Assembly: GCF_000226095.1 (NCBI RefSeq)
Contig: NC_016475.1
Span: forward strand, 3,100,001 to 3,164,000
Source: Thermothelomyces thermophilus ATCC 42464
Taxonomy: Eukaryota > Ascomycota > Sordariomycetes > Sordariales > Chaetomiaceae
Direction: 5' to 3'
DNA length: 64,000 bases
Shown here: positions 1 through 12,847 of the stretch, one piece after another
How positions within the stretch are numbered: position 1 is the first letter of the stretch
How the letters are laid out: the number at the start of each line of letters is the position of its first letter
Position numbers and translations under genes: made by a program
The notes under the pieces: model-generated
Databases searched by the model: none
Told to the model about the DNA's origin: nothing
What the model saw: only the letters and a program-made list of their open reading frames with translations

Positions 1-229
1 TGACTTAGTAACTAGTGGCTAGGCAAACCCTATATTAACCCTAGGATCCTTTCCTATAGAGAACCTTCCTAGACCTTCTTATCCTTTAAACTCTCCTTCT
101 AAGAAACTATCCCAATAGGAACTATCTAACTATACTAAGAGTGTCCTAAGGAGGCGTAATAAGATACCTTATATATTATAGGTATAAGTGTTAGATTCTA
201 AAGACTAACTATAAGAAAATCCTCTATAG
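1..229. other. AT-rich relic sequence left of element A
   Basis: This stretch carries no open reading frame of use. Its last five bases (225-229, TATAG) are the left target duplication of element A. It is therefore the DNA that A jumped into, and the matching right-hand flank begins at 7863. Since the right flank leads straight into the gag region of element B, this stretch is probably the 5' leader or gag start of B, but I could not recognise a motif here that proves it. Base composition matches the decayed block. Confidence 0.5.
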
Positions 230-681
230 TGTCACGAGCCAACCATATACCACGACCCGGTGGGGCACAGCAGGCTAAACGAGCCACCAATCAAGAAGGG
301 CACGGAGCGAGGCTGACACGGGATCGCTAGGGAGCGCGGGCTACTACAGGCGAACAATTGCCAAAAGGGAAGGATAGCAGAGGATAGCTAGCTACCAAAG
401 GCGATCCTAGGGCAGGCTAGAAGGGGACTATAAGCAATTAATAGAAGTATATATACATATAAATAATCACTCGTTATAGTAGACTTTAGGAGTTTACTAG
501 TAATAGTAACCTATAATTATAATACTTATACTAAGTATTGCTAATTACTATAAGAGATAACTCTAGTGTTATTATAAACCCTTTAGCTTTACCGAATCCC
601 TTAGACGACCTATACGCTTATCTTATTTAATTTACCTCTGTCTGAACCCTTTTAGAAGAAGTCTAAGTTAGGTTCGTTATA
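230..681 (+). repeat. 5' LTR of element A
   Basis: This 452-bp terminal repeat matches 7411-7862 along its whole length with no obvious length change. By eye the differences between the two copies are nearly all C/T or G/A transitions. Ends are consistent with a TG...CA pair, partly altered. Left flank is the TATAG duplication. Confidence 0.92.
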
Positions 682-3600
682 CGTTGCTATTACTCCCTTT
701 GTTCTATTATAGCTTAGAACGGAGGTGATTTCGACTTTGATATTAATATAGCTATTAACATTACGGCCGAATAGCTGCTTACCTAGCTTAGTTAACTCTA
801 GTAGCAGATCTAGGAGTTAGATTAGAGAGATAAGGTTATTTAAGCTTAGATTAAGGAACTCGAGAATGGTAAAAAGCATTTGTAGAAGCTAGTTAATAAG
901 GCCTATACTAAAATTAAGGCACTTAAGGGTGCTAAAGCGAGCCGTATTAAGATCGAACTACCTAGTAAATATAGAGGAACTAAGGAGGATCTCGTAGGAT
1001 TTCTAATAAACCTCTAATCTTACTTCTAGCTTAATAATAATAAGTTTCTAGATGATAAAGCTAAAGTTCTCTATATAGCTATAAGACTAGAAGGTAAGGC
1101 ATTTAGATAGTTTAAGCCTATATAGAATAACTATCTTACTAAGGAAGACGAAGACGACCGAGATACGTTTATATAGGCAGTCTTTTAATCCTATAACTAG
1201 TTTGAAGAAGAGCTTTAGAAGGTTTTTAGCAATAAAAGGTTTTTAGCGATAAAGATAAGAAGATTTATATATAAGAAAGACTTGCTAATCTCTAATAGAC
1301 TAAGTTAATAGCCTCCTATACTATATAGTTTAGATAGGATATACTTAAGTCTTAGCTTAACGATAAGGCGTTAATATAACTATTCTATAATAGCTTAAAG
1401 GAAAAGGTCAAAGACAAGCTATATAAGTATGACTAGCCTAAGACCCTAGATAAATATATTATATAGGCTATTAGGATCGATAATCAACTCTATATATAAG
1501 AGTAGTAGAAACGAGGTTAGATAAATAGAACTATAGTCAAGGCTAATAACAAGAAAAAACGAGCATACATTAGTACCTTATATAGGACGTATCTTAGAGC
1601 TATAGATATAGACGTAGTATAGAAGCAAGATAAGAAGAAGACGACTAAAGACAAGTCTAACGTTACCTATTATAACTATAGAAAGAAAGGATACTATAAA
1701 CGAAAATATCGAAGCCTAAAGAAAGACTAGAAACTAGTCCCTAGAAAGAAAATTACAGCTATTAACGAAACTGCCAAGGATATTATCAAAGTAGCAACTA
1801 CAAGCTACGAAAACAGGGATAGCGATATAGATAGTCTTGGATACGACAGCGACGATAAAGACAAATAAGCACCGTACTCCGAACTAGTTACTATGGACCT
1901 AGAAATAGGTCTTGCCGAATAGGACACGGTAAGAGAATATATACTACTAATTTCAATTCTCCTAGCCTTAAGGTAGTAGGGTTTTATAGTTACCTAGAGG
2001 TAGGATAGATCGTAGACGACCGATACCTAAGGAATCAAAAGACCTAGACCTAATGTTCTATTCCTCTAGGAATGAATCGAATAGTACTATAATAAAGTTT
2101 TCCGGCTTAACACGGAACTATATAAATAGGATAGACGCTTAATTTAACTTACCTAGTAGAGCGATAAGATAAGGGACAAGATAAGGGAACTCTAACATAT
2201 TATAAAAACTATTAAAGGGGAATAGCCTATGATATATGATAGGCCTAATAGTTACACCAAGTATTTTAATAATTAGTAACTTAGCTATGACGTATAGAAC
2301 CTAGAGTACTAGTTTATATATATAAATCGTAGAAAAGACAAACGTATATAGGAAAACTATTAGAAGAAATACTCCTACCTTAGTATTAGAGTACCTATAG
2401 TCTATATATAATAGGAAGAATTTAGAAAAGAATTTTAATACCTTCTAGGCAATGCTATACGACTATACCTACGATACAAGGCATATATATAAGTGCCCTA
2501 GTTCTAGTATATATTATACAAATGCTGATATTACTTTTACGACAAATTTAAAAACAATTACTAGCCGACCTGACAAGGAAATGAGGACAGAAGCCTCTGC
2601 CCTATAGAATAGGTCTATAATATAGGAAATAAAGTGGCCAAATTGCTTTAGAAGATCAAAGCCCGTAATCTAGAAGGCATTACGGTAATACCAAAACGAG
2701 CCTAGCGTAGGTACTATAGAATAGAACGAGACATATAGGACTCGTGCTAAAGTAACGACTATCTCTACTACACGGACAAAAAGAAATCGCGGATCTAGGA
2801 GCTTTAGATAAAGCTATAGTATATATAATAGAAAGTAGAACGGACCTAACAGTAGGAAGCTGCTAATACTTAATAGCTTATGGAAATAAGTACGATCGAC
2901 GAAGCCGCTATTAGCTAAACAACTAAAAAGGTTAGCACTAACCTAGGAAACGGGTTAGGGCCCTCTGAGGGGCCTAAAAACTATTAATACCTGTATAGCA
3001 GCGAGTGGTAGCGTAGTATAGGAGGAACTAGCATAAGAGACCACTATATCGAGACCTCCCGGCAGAAATATAGGAAATCGCCGCAATCTTTAGGCGACGG
3101 CAGCAAGACAAGTGATTATGGATAATAGCATAATGGAAATAGCACGAAATGCTTATACTAGTAAATAATAGAGTAGAGATAAACCTGATTTCGCCAATAC
3201 TTATAAATTAGCTACGGATACCCTAGAGAATGAAGTAGAAGTATAGTATAATTAAAGGGCTATTTCTAATATAATAGGTATATAGGGAGACTAAACTAAT
3301 TAACATTACTATAGTAAGGAAAACTATAGTAGTTATATTTAATATTATAAATATAAGTAACGATAAAGATATAATATTAGGATTATTATAATATAAAGAT
3401 TATAACCTAGACATTAGCTAGAAGAATAGTAGCTACCTATAACCCTAAATAGAGTCGTATTTGACTAGCAAGATAGAGAGTATACAAAGATCGCGAGCAG
3501 ACGATACCTAGGGGAAGGCATATCCTACGGATCCACCGTAAGAGACGGATAATAGTAGGTAGACCACTATAGACTCTAGAAGAAGTAGTATAACGACACT

Positions 3601-6600
3601 GACGTTACGACAAGAGGAACAAGCTAAACTGCCGATAGCTATTCTCTCTATTGACGAATACAGAGCATTATAACTAGAGTAGTAGGTTAAGATAGGAGAA
3701 ATTACTAGTATCGCTATAGATAGAACTAAGTTTATATACTATTAGAAAGCCGAGAGATAAGATAAGACTAAGGAAGTACCGAAGGAATATAAAGGACACC
3801 TAGCATTCGAACCGAAGTATCTAAAAGGATTACTAGAACACGGCCTATAGGATTACGAGATCAAGCTTAAGGAAGGAGTATAACTAAAGTTCTTTAAGAT
3901 TTACTATATAAGCTAGATATAAAATAAAGAACTTAAGCGATATTTAGAGGAGAATCTTTAAAGAGGATATATCTGCCTATCGATATCGCTAGCAGGCTAC
4001 CTAATCTTATTTATACCTAAGAAAGATAGAAAGCTATAGTTATACGTTAATTATTGGTAACTTAACGAATAGACCGTGAAAAACCAATACCTATTACCGC
4101 TAATCTTACGGCTCTAAGATTAGTTAGTAGGAGCCTAATATTTTACGCGTCTTGACTTACTATCGGCCTATAACTATATATAGATTAAAGAAGGCAACGA
4201 GTAGAAAACGGCCTTTAGGACACCCTATAGCTACTATAAGTACCTTATTATGCTATTTAGACTTATAAACGCGCCGGCAACGTTCTAAGCTTTAATTAAT
4301 TAAGCTATCCGATCTTTTCTTGACAAATTTACGGTATATTATCTTGATAATATACTTATCTTCTCTAAAACAATAGACAAACACCGGAAGTATATAAGAG
4401 TAGTACTAGACACGTTATATGTATATAAGCTATTAGTTAACAAGAAAAAGAGCGAATTCCATATTAGGAAGACGGTATTTTTAGGATATAAGATATCCCT
4501 AGGACAAATTTAGATAGAACCTTTAAAGATTAAAGCCATTAAGAATTAGCTATAACCGACGTTAGTTATAGAAGTACAAAGTTTCATCGGGTTTATAAAC
4601 TTCTACCGGATGTTTATTAGGAACTTTAGAGCGATTGTACGACCTTTATACGAACTTACTAAGAAGAACACTAAATTCTAATAGGAAGAGTAATATAAGC
4701 AAGTATTTATATAGATCTACGATGCCATTACTAAAGATCTAGTACTAGTACTACTAGACCCTAAAAAGCTATTTAAGGTAGAAACGGACGCTTTAGACTA
4801 CGCCATTAGAGGATAGTTAGGATAACGAAACGAATAAGGGAAGCTATATCCTATAGCCTTCTTTTTAAAGAAGCTTAATGGACTATATCTCAATTATCTA
4901 ATCTATAACAAGGAACTACTTGCGATTATTAAAGCTTTTAAGGAATAGCGACTATACCTTAGTAATACGATCGAACTAGTATAAGTATATATGGATTATA
5001 AGAATTTATAATACTTTATAATGACGAAGGAGCTTAACAGACGACAAATATAATAGGTAGAATTCCTTACGGAATTTGATTTTAAGATCTGCTATAAAAA
5101 GGGCAAAGAGAACGTACGAGCAGATGCCTTAAGCCGATAAACAGATTATATAGAAGGACGAATAGAAACAACACTACCGTTATTTAAGGAACAAATGGAC
5201 AGAACGCTATATCACGGAATGTAGACACCTATAGAAGATAATCTACTTGACTTGTTCCTAGAATGTTATATAATCTTTCAAGAAGAAAGGATTAACGAGA
5301 TATAATATCAAATAGCACCTAGACTAGTAGTACCTAACGGAGTAAAAGAAAAAGATAGGAAACTCTAGTACCGAGGTAAAGTATATATCTATAACAAAGA
5401 TTAATAGCTATAAATGATTTAAGACCTCTACGAGTTAAAACTTAGAGGATATAAAGGAGTTACGAAGACTATCGTATAAGTTAAGAAACATTACGACTTT
5501 CTATAGTTAACGGTATAAGTTAAAAAAGTCATATAGAACTACGACATCTATAATTAAAGTAAAATAGCACGATATAAGCCGTATAGGCTACTTTAGCCAC
5601 TACTAATAGCTAATAAACTATAGAGTTTAGTTATAATAGACTTTATTACAAAACTGCTAGAATCCAAAGATACGGCCATAGGGGTAATCTACGATAGTAT
5701 TCTCACTATAGTAGACTGCCTAACTAAATGGGTATACTTCTTTCCCTATAAGGAGTCCTAGATAGTAGAATAGTTAGTAGACGTAATCTATTAGCAAGTT
5801 ACATTAGTATACGCTTAGCTATAGGAATAGATTACCAATAAAGACACTAAGTTCGTATTAAAGTTCTAGCAAGCGTTAATATAACGATTAGGCATTAATA
5901 GCAAGCTATTAACGGCATACTACCTATAGACTAATAGATAAATAGAGCAACTAAACCAAGTTATCAAGTAATACCTCTATTCTTACATTAACTATTAGCA
6001 AGACGACTAGGTTATACTATTACTAATAGTATAACTTGCTTATAATATAATACTAATGGAAACGACCAAAGTTATACCGTTCTTCGCGAACTATAGATAT
6101 AAAGCAGACCTTAGGCAAGGACTAGAGGTTATAGTGCCGAGAGCAGTAGTTAAAATAGAACAAATATACGTACTATATAAGAAGCTTAAAAAGGAACTCG
6201 AGTTTATTAGAACCAGAATAAAGAACTACTATGACAAACATAGGCTTAAGGGACCTTACTTAAAGAAGGGAGATAAAGTCTATCTAATTATACAAAACCT
6301 GTAAACTAAACGACTAAGCACGAAGCTAGACTTTAAGAAGGTCGGACCCTTTATTATTAAAGAACAAATCTTAACATCTAACTACTAACTGTCGTTACCG
6401 TTATTCATACGACTATAGACAGATATTTTTCATATTTCACTTTTTAAACTAGCGCCGAGGAACGCTAAGGTTATTATATATATCGAAGTAAAGGATAAAG
6501 AGGAAGAATAGAACGTCGAAGAAATCCTAGATTTATATTTTATTAATAGAGAACTATAGTACCTAGTCAAATGGCTTAATTTTAGACTAGAAGATAACTT

Positions 6601-7410
6601 ATAAGAACTAGTTAAGAACCTAAGTTACCCTAGGAAACTAGAGTAGTTCTACTAGTAGAATCCTAACCGGCTATAAGAACCGGCTCTAAAGCCTATTCCC
6701 CGATAGAAAAAGAGGGGAACCTACTAGAATTAGGACTAGGATCTAACCTAATCAACTCCTAATCGAGCATGTCAAAAGTACCTAATACCTAAGCCTAACC
6801 CGCGAGGGTCTACGTCTCTAATATCGGCAAAGGAGTATCTAGTTCTTCCTCCTCCTCTAGACGAGCTACGCTACGACGAAAAACTTCGGTACTACAATCG
6901 CGTAGGGATTACTACAAACGACGTAATTGGCTTAAACGGCTTAACATCTAAGCAAGAAGCGCCTCGGTCTTAGTAATCTCTTTCGAAACCTTCTCCTGCT
7001 CTAACAAATTCGAAAGGACTAAGATAGTTAGTAACCTAGGACTATAAAGAAAAATAATAAGGAACCTATAGACATCTATAACGTTTAGGCTACTATACTT
7101 CTTACCTATATAAATATAATTTTAATATTTATTTAAACCCTCTATTATTATATAATGCTTTCGCGGCTTCGTATTCTAATAACGCTTATAAGGTATAGTA
7201 ACCTTATAACCCTCTCGCTTAATCTTAATCGTAATAGCGTATTATTTATACTTAAGATCGCGACGGTTCCTAGGAATACAATCAGCTATAGTAGAAGGAA
7301 GCTAGCAAAAGAAGGACATTACCTATAGGGAAAAAAAAAGGGGGTATTAGCAGTATTTAAAATAAGTTATAAGAAGCTTTCAGGTCGAAAGCCCTAAAGA
7401 GGGGGTATCA

Positions 7411-7862
7411 TATCACGAGCTAACTATATACTACGACCTGGTAGGGCGTAGCAGGCTAAACAAGCCACCAATCAAGAAGGGCATGGAGCGAGGCTGACAC
7501 GGGATCGCTAGGGAGCACAGGCTACTACGGGCGAACAATTGCCAAAAGGGAAGGATAGCAGAGGATAGCTAGCTACTAAAGGCAATCCTAGGGCAGGCTA
7601 GAAGGGGACTATAAGCGACCGACAGAAGTATATATATATATAAATAATTACTCGTTATAGTAGACTCTAGGAGTTTACTAGTGATAGTAACCTACAATTA
7701 TAGTACTTATACTAAGCATCGCTAACTACTATGAGAGATAACTCTAGTGTTGTTATAAACCCTTTGGCTTTACCGAATTCTTTAGACGACCTATACGCTT
7801 ATCCCGCTTAATTTACCTCCGTCTGAACCCCTTTAGAAGAAGTCTGAGTTGGGTTTGTTATA
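7411..7862 (+). repeat. 3' LTR of element A
   Basis: This is the second 452-bp copy. It is preceded by a purine-rich tract and followed directly by TATAG (7863-7867), which equals 225-229. Equal LTR lengths and an intact duplication fix both borders of element A. Confidence 0.92.
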
Positions 7863-7867
7863 TATAG

Positions 7868-10800
7868 GAGCTAGAATCGCTACTTAGATTTACTAATAAT
7901 TATAAGTTATATTAAGCTAAACCTGATAATTTTGGCATTAATAAGGAAACGATAAACTAGCTAAATGGTAAGATAGATCTTTAATTTAACTAGTTAAAGA
8001 AATGAACTAAGTATTTTTCTAATAAGACTAAAGGAGCTATCTATAAACTGTTATAATAACTTGAAAAGAGTATCGTTAAGATAGACTATAGCTTTATAAA
8101 CTACCTAAAGGGAGTCGAAGATTAACTTTATAGCTACCTAGAGAAGGACGTTCTTATAACGATAAAACCGATATTTGATTATATCAAGGATTTAGAAATA
8201 TATATATTATAATATAGAAATGTACTTAGCCGGATAGTAATATAGATAAAGGAAATATTTAATATAATATATAGTTAAGATAGCGAAAATGATAATTAAT
8301 TACCTAGTCGTTAGTAATCTTCCTTTAATCTTACTAGACTTAGTACTATTATAGAAGAAGTATAGTAATTTAGTAATCTTATGGAAGATATATAATATAA
8401 TAGTAATACTTTCCTTATACTTCCTAAGGGCATTAATATTAGCTATTGTTATAATCTTGGCCGCCCTAAATATATATAGTCTTTATATAAAGTCCTATAT
8501 CTTGTAACTAGCAGTGGTAGAGGCAGAGATCCTGATCCTTTAGAATCTGACGAAGATAATGCCTTATCTAACCGTTACTAACCTTTAAGAGACTAGAATC
8601 TAAGACGCTATTAAGGTACTCTATACCTTAGTAATAGCGATAGTAACGGTAGAGGTAATAATAGTGGTAATAATGGTAATAATAGCAATAGACGTTATAG
8701 ATATAAGTCTATATATAATACTACTATAAATATATAGAGCCGCTTAGACTTTAAGATTAAAAGGGACAATATTAGCTAGTTCGATCCTTCTTTTCCTAAC
8801 CTATATTCCTTAGGTATTATTAATAATAGTAAGAACCTAGTATTTACCGACGTCTACTACTTTGCTAACCGTATTAAAATCTTCCTAGAAAGCGACCTTA
8901 ATAGTAGTATTAAAACGTAGATTCTATCCTTCTTTTAAACCCTTCTTAGTAGCCTAGCTATCATTTGGTGGACTAACGAGCTAAACGGCGCTATATATAG
9001 ATAATTATATAAACTAGGTCTTCGAGCTATTATAGATCGACTATAGGAACGCTTTATACCTGACGCTATAACTGTTACCTACAAATTTAATAAAGCTAGC
9101 CTATATTTAAAGGATATCGTGAAAGACGAGTAAGCGCTTAGTTTCTTCGTTTAGAAGATGTTTCGTTAGGCGCGCTTAATATATATATTTAACGAATATA
9201 ATAATAACTAGTAAGGAGTTATAGTTTAAGTCTAGTTAGCTATAGACCTTTATATTAAGTAGTATTTAGATCCTCCTTAGTAATACTCCTTACTTAGTAC
9301 CTATATATAGTATATCGAGTAGTCTCGATCTATTGTTTTAGTAGCACTCTTGACTACTACCTATATCTATAGAAGAAGCTATCTATAGATAGTAAGTTAG
9401 AGTCTCCTAGAGCTAAGAATAGGGGGTCGTATAAGCCTATATGCTATAATGCTAATCGACCTTGACAATTTAGCTATAGATATAACAAGCCTCTAAGATA
9501 TAACTAGTGTAACTACGAATTTAAACGTAACCGCGGATTTAACTAGAATCGTAGGTTTGATCATGATTATAGATTTGACTATAACTATGACTAGGATCGC
9601 TATAATTAGAATCGCTATAATCAAGGTAATTATGGCCAAAAACAGGTTAGATTTAGTAAGGATAACTACTAGCGAAAGGAATATTATAACTATACTAACT
9701 TTACTAAAGAAGCTAGCGATAGCTCTAAGCTAGATCAATCTAACGCGTAGTTAGCTAACAGTGCCCCTAAATCTAGATCTAAATCTTTAGGTAACGATAC
9801 TAGTATTATATACCTTATTCTAGACTTGTAACTTACTTGCTATAAGTGCTATAAATCCTTTAGCTTATATATCAAACTATATACTTATACTAAGCGATAC
9901 TATAGAACTAGTCCTCTTCCTTCGATCCGTAATTACAAAGCCAATCTTACGGACTTAGCTTACCGTACCTATAGTTTCCATAATATCACTCTAATAACAC
10001 GAAATGCTCCCTTCCGGCATCTAAAGGTATACGAAAACGCCAAATCTGGTAATATTTGCCGCCTAGTAAAGATTCCTAGTAGGTAGTTAGATCTACCCTT
10101 TTCGCCGCCAGAAAACGCGTACCAAGCTATAGACGTGCTAACTACGTCGCCGGCAGACACTACGGCAAAAGCGTACTAGGTTAGGGACATACCTCCTAGG
10201 CATATGCCTAACCGCTATGGTTTATTACTAGGATATACTTATCTACGTGTCAGGGCATACTGCGAACCTACGGATTGCGAAGTAGTAGAAGTATACCTAG
10301 ATCCTGGCGTTAGCCGCTCCCTAATTGACTATACTTTCTTATAGCGATTAAACCACTAAATTAAATGATATAAGGGCAGAGTCAAAGGCGTAGGAAATGC
10401 TATATTAAGCCTTAACGAATGGGCGTTTTTTGATATCTACTTGTTAGGTATAGAAAACGGTACTCCTACCCTAGCTAAGTTTACTTATATAGTGTAGGTT
10501 ATTAACTCTCTAGCACTAAATCTTCTAATAGGTAACGAATTCCTGGATTTATATGATACGAATATCGACTACTAATATAAGGAAGTTAATTTATAGTTAT
10601 TTAACTTCTATTTTCCTTTTTCTATATACGTATATATTATACCCTATATATAGAAAGTTAAAACCACTCGCGAAATTACTCTCCTACTTAACTAATAGGC
10701 AATGGTGCCCGTCGAGTACAAGCCTCTTCCGACAGGTCGCGCCTTTATATTTAACTTGGCTTATATAGCCGTCTATAACTTCGTTATAGATATAAAGACC

Positions 10801-12396
10801 CTAAAGGTTATACCTATTGAAAATACTATATACGGAACGCTTTATATTCCGAAGAGGCACTCTATTAGAAGGATCGAAGAAATAGAAGACAGTGGCTACT
10901 TTACCTACTTATAGACCACCGCTTTCTATATAACGGCGATCGTAACTACCACTTTAACGATGGCTATAAACGACGTTAACCCTGTGTTAGTAATCACTAA
11001 TTAGTATAATGTTATATTGGTAAACGCTTCCTTTGATTTAAACTGCTATTCGGGCGTAATCCTCGAAAGTAGTCACATCCCTACAAAGCTACCTATAACT
11101 ATAGCCTTATTTATAGCCTCTAATAACACAAATTCGGACACTCCTATTAGCGACTTCGTCTTCTAACTTGCCTAGTAATCTTAACCTTTTCCACTATAGG
11201 ATATTTTGCTAGAAGCGATCCTAGGAGTTAACAACGTAGAACGTAAGCCATATATACCTAAGAAGCATTCTATACTAGGATTAAAGATACCTAGCTCCTT
11301 GTCTAAGATCGTTATTAATAACGGCGTCTATATCTACGTAGGCGACCTAGTATTAGCGTAAAAGTTCGCTAACTTGGTTAACGGATTTCTATAGCTCTAG
11401 AACAACGCTAGTCTGATCGATATACTATAAAACGAATAGATAAAAGTACTACTCGTAGAAGGGTAGTAATACCAGAAAGTATACTCCTATATATACCTGT
11501 TAAGCCAGAGGGATAGGGAAGTCCTAGATAAAACTTTTAACATCCTCTATTAATAGGGTAAACTACGGTTTATAAAAGACGCTACTCCTTTTGCCTATCC
11601 TGTTTTCGTAGTCTGGCGTACCATTAAGGGTATTGCCAAGGGTCGCGTTATTATCAATCTGTATAGTCTAAACAAGGTTACCGTTCCTAATAACTACCTA
11701 TTATTACTATAGTTAGAGATTATCACGGCTCTATATAGAAAGAAATTTATTACGGTAATTGACACTACGTCATTTTTCCATTAGTTTGGTATATATCCTC
11801 TACATTGTGACAGATTTACGTTAATTAGTCCCTACGGTCTAGAATAGCTAACTGTAACGCTAATAGACTACCGTAATTCGCCTACGTACGTATAATGATT
11901 TATAGATCAGTTATTACGACTGTATTCCTCCTACTATCGCGTGTTTATTAACAATATCGTTATCTTCTCGAATATAGCCGAGGATTATATATAGCACTTA
12001 AGGACGATCTTTACCCTATTCTCGAAGAAGAATATCGTTATCTCGCCTACTAAATTATATATTAGCTATCTAAATATAGAACTACTTAGCTTTTATATAG
12101 ATAGTCTTGGCCTTACTAATATAAATTAGTATATTAAAGCGTTTAAGTAGTTATTCTTTCTATATACGTTAAAAGCGCTAAAATGGTATTTAGGCACTAC
12201 TAGTTTCTTTTAACACTTGATTCTATATTATATAAAGATTACTAAGCCGCTCTAAAAACGTAAGACTAACTTGCTTATATATAGCTATAAGTCTAATAAA
12301 CTAGAAGTCAGTAACTATACCTAGAGGATAGGCTACTATAGCCGTACTTCCTTTAAGCTAACTAAGCAGGAAGAAGCGTCCTTTGCCACCCTATAA
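7868..12396 (+). mobile_element. Element B, left part: fossil Ty3/Gypsy element (gag to RT)
   Basis: Decayed coding signal on the plus strand shows a Gypsy-type gag (about 7.9-9.8 kb) with a CCHC knuckle near 9837-9905, an aspartic protease region near 10.28-10.56 kb, and a reverse transcriptase region about 11.5-12.25 kb. The family resembles gag/pol elements common in sordariomycetes. The part stops at 12396, where element C begins, and the rest of the pol region resumes at 24341 or just before. Its own 5' LTR was not found and may lie left of the window. The element is broken by many changes throughout. Confidence 0.8.
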
Positions 12397-12847
12397 TAGA
12401 CTAGGGCTAGAAGTTCTTGATATGACCAGAGGGATATAGGGTACAGTTTTGTTTTTCCGGTTCTATAGAGCTTTACTATATACGATAGGTATAAATAGAG
12501 GTTACCTATCCAGGGGCACTAGACAAGAAAGATAAGAACAATAGATAGCTTTTAACACTCGTTTACTCTAATAGATTAGAGTAATAGGATATAGTTCTTC
12601 TTTCTTTTGTAAGTTAGGGATATCTTTTTCCACGTAAGTAGACTCTTTTACATCTGTCCAGAAGGACATTACTATTACTACCTTCGCCCCTATTATCATT
12701 ACCATCCAGATGGTCAGACTTACCTACTATGACCGCGAATACTCGGACGCCCTGGACATTTTAAGCCAAGGCTCCTCCCTATCTGACTAGACGGAGGTTT
12801 AGTTCTAAAGGTACTAAGTAGTACCTTAGAGGGTTAGTACTAGCTTA
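12397..12847 (+). repeat. 5' LTR of element C
   Basis: This 451-bp repeat matches 23886-24336 from end to end. By eye differences are almost all transitions. The flank at 12393-12396 is ATAA. Confidence 0.9.

Larger units (their letters stand above)
230..7862 (+). mobile_element. Element A: fossil Ty3/Gypsy chromovirus-type LTR retrotransposon, end to end
   Basis: The element is bounded by two 452-bp LTRs (230-681 and 7411-7862) and flanked by a perfect 5-bp duplication TATAG (225-229 and 7863-7867). Parts run on the plus strand: gag with a decayed CCHC knuckle near 1660-1715, protease/pol junction near 3.3 kb, reverse transcriptase about 3.8-4.5 kb (the Y-L-D-D-like motif lies near 4340-4360), RNase H about 4.75-5.14 kb, integrase about 5.3-6.3 kb and a chromodomain-like segment about 6.52-6.64 kb. 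A purine tract sits just before the 3' LTR near 7395-7405. The order RT, RNase H, integrase marks Ty3/Gypsy, and the chromodomain marks the chromovirus branch. It is structurally full length but broken by very many changes spread throughout, in the transition pattern expected of RIP. RIP makes a clock age unreliable. Confidence 0.9.

Noticed and set aside
6056-6304. 82-aa open frame in the AT-rich block
   Set aside because: It is a surviving stretch of fossil integrase in element A, not a host gene.
10553-10914. Two 70-aa open frames in the AT-rich block
   Set aside because: They are chance survivors inside the decayed protease-to-RT part of element B.
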